Assembly: GCA_017795085.1 (NCBI GenBank)
Contig: CP051246.1
Coordinates: forward strand, 1,862,514-1,926,513
DNA: 64,000 bases
DNA from: Salegentibacter sp.
Lineage (GTDB): Bacteria > Bacteroidota > Bacteroidia > Flavobacteriales > Flavobacteriaceae
Reading direction: 5' to 3'
Of the stretch, positions 63,688 to 64,000 are shown in pieces (within the stretch, counting starts at the first letter, position 1; every line of letters starts with the position of its first letter). Position numbers and translations under genes: made by a program. The notes beneath the pieces were generated by a model. The model had not been told where the DNA came from, made no database searches, and saw only the letters and a list, made by a program, of their open reading frames with translations.

Positions 63688-63778
63688 AAAAGCTGTCTGA
63701 TAAAGTTTTCAAATCGTCATTCTACCCAAAAATTCTTCTGGGCAACTTGATGAAACTAGACTTTATCAAACAGCTTTT
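63688..63778. terminator. Long-armed terminator split by a repeat element
   Basis: A 19-bp inverted repeat (AAAAGCTGTCTGATAAAGT at 63688-63706; complement with one G-U at 63760-63778) lies between convergent genes. The arms are separated by 53 bp that include GTCATTCTACCC and GGGCAACTTGATGAAA, resembling the GTCAT elements elsewhere. T-rich sequence follows on both sides. Confidence 0.7.
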
Positions 63779-63799
63779 ATTGGTTTACTTTCAGTTTAC

Positions 63800-64000
63800 C
63801 TACTGATTTCCTTTCTTATAATCAGCAAGGAATTTCTCCAAACCAATATCGGTAAGTGGGTGTTTCAGTAAACCTTCAATAGAAGATAAAGGCCCGGTCA
63901 TTACATCGGCACCAATTTTCGCGCAGTCTATCACGTGCATTGTGTGGCGTACTGAAGCCGCTAATATTTCAGTTTCAAATCCGTAATTATCATAAATTTG
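63800..64000 (-). CDS. Transaldolase / fructose-6-phosphate aldolase-like (C-terminal part)
   Basis: The last 66 codons of a minus-strand gene run off the window edge. The visible residues include [57 protein letters not shown]. These match the C-terminus of the short TalC/Fsa-type transaldolases (usually about 215-220 residues), which interconvert sugar phosphates through a Schiff-base lysine; that lysine would lie outside the window. The stop is TAG at 63800-63802. Confidence 0.93.
   Translation of the reverse strand, partial: QIYDNYGFETEILAASVRHTMHVIDCAKIGADVMTGPLSSIEGLLKHPLTDIGLEKFLADYKKGNQ

Overview
The window looks like a chromosomal segment of a marine-type Flavobacteriaceae bacterium (Bacteroidota). 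The evidence is an AT-rich backbone, gliding/T9SS-associated proteins (a CHU_C-type sorting domain and a PorP/SprF partner), several TAnnTTTG-type -7 promoter elements, paired DUF4252 genes, CHRD and DUF2147 proteins, and abundant intergenic palindromes. A genus close to Gramella, Salegentibacter or Zunongwangia is plausible but cannot be fixed from the sequence alone.

Layout. 1-3.4 kb: tRNA-Pro, then an OmpA/PD40 protein and a PorP/SprF protein on the minus strand. 3.4-17.3 kb: one giant minus-strand gene for a 4630-residue secreted adhesin-like protein, built from Ig-like and probable lectin-like modules. It carries two nested repeat systems, six near-identical units of 486 bp and 2.1 nearly identical units of 2421 bp. 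18-22 kb: a CI-like repressor homologue, then a RskA-type anti-sigma/ECF sigma pair beside two Tat-exported ferritin-like proteins. 22.1-22.8 kb: three tandem micro-genes for 33-, 33- and 24-residue Leu/Gly-rich peptides, each behind the same conserved leader. 23-25.8 kb: a cobalamin riboswitch and metE. 25.8-31.3 kb: small accessory genes (CWC, Crp/Fnr, pirin, TMEM175, GNAT, DoxX, MscS, YciI). 31.4-35.4 kb: DUF1704 metallopeptidase, ATP-grasp ligase and AstE/AspA-type hydrolase. 35.6-55 kb: mostly housekeeping genes (corA, rpsF-rpsR-rplI, priA, nadC, rlmH, rdgB, DEAD-box helicase, trmH, a sirtuin, purB). 55-57 kb: a second ECF/anti-sigma operon with two DUF4252 proteins. 57.5-59 kb: an S41 protease and dispersed repeats. 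59.3-63.7 kb: a vitamin B12 uptake locus (BtuG-like lipoprotein, BtuB-like receptor, cobalamin riboswitch, divergent BtuF-like binding protein). The window ends inside a transaldolase gene.

How the parts work together. The two cobalamin riboswitches bracket one physiological choice: use B12-independent methionine synthase (metE), or import B12 (btu locus). The adhesin, PorP/SprF and OmpA/PD40 genes form a classic T9SS type-B cargo/partner module. The micro-peptide cluster is the strongest candidate for an undescribed system: many synonymous but few amino-acid changes between two of the copies indicate that they are translated. The DUF1704/ATP-grasp/AspA trio is the second candidate, a possible ligation/hydrolysis cycle acting on a peptide or peptide-like molecule.
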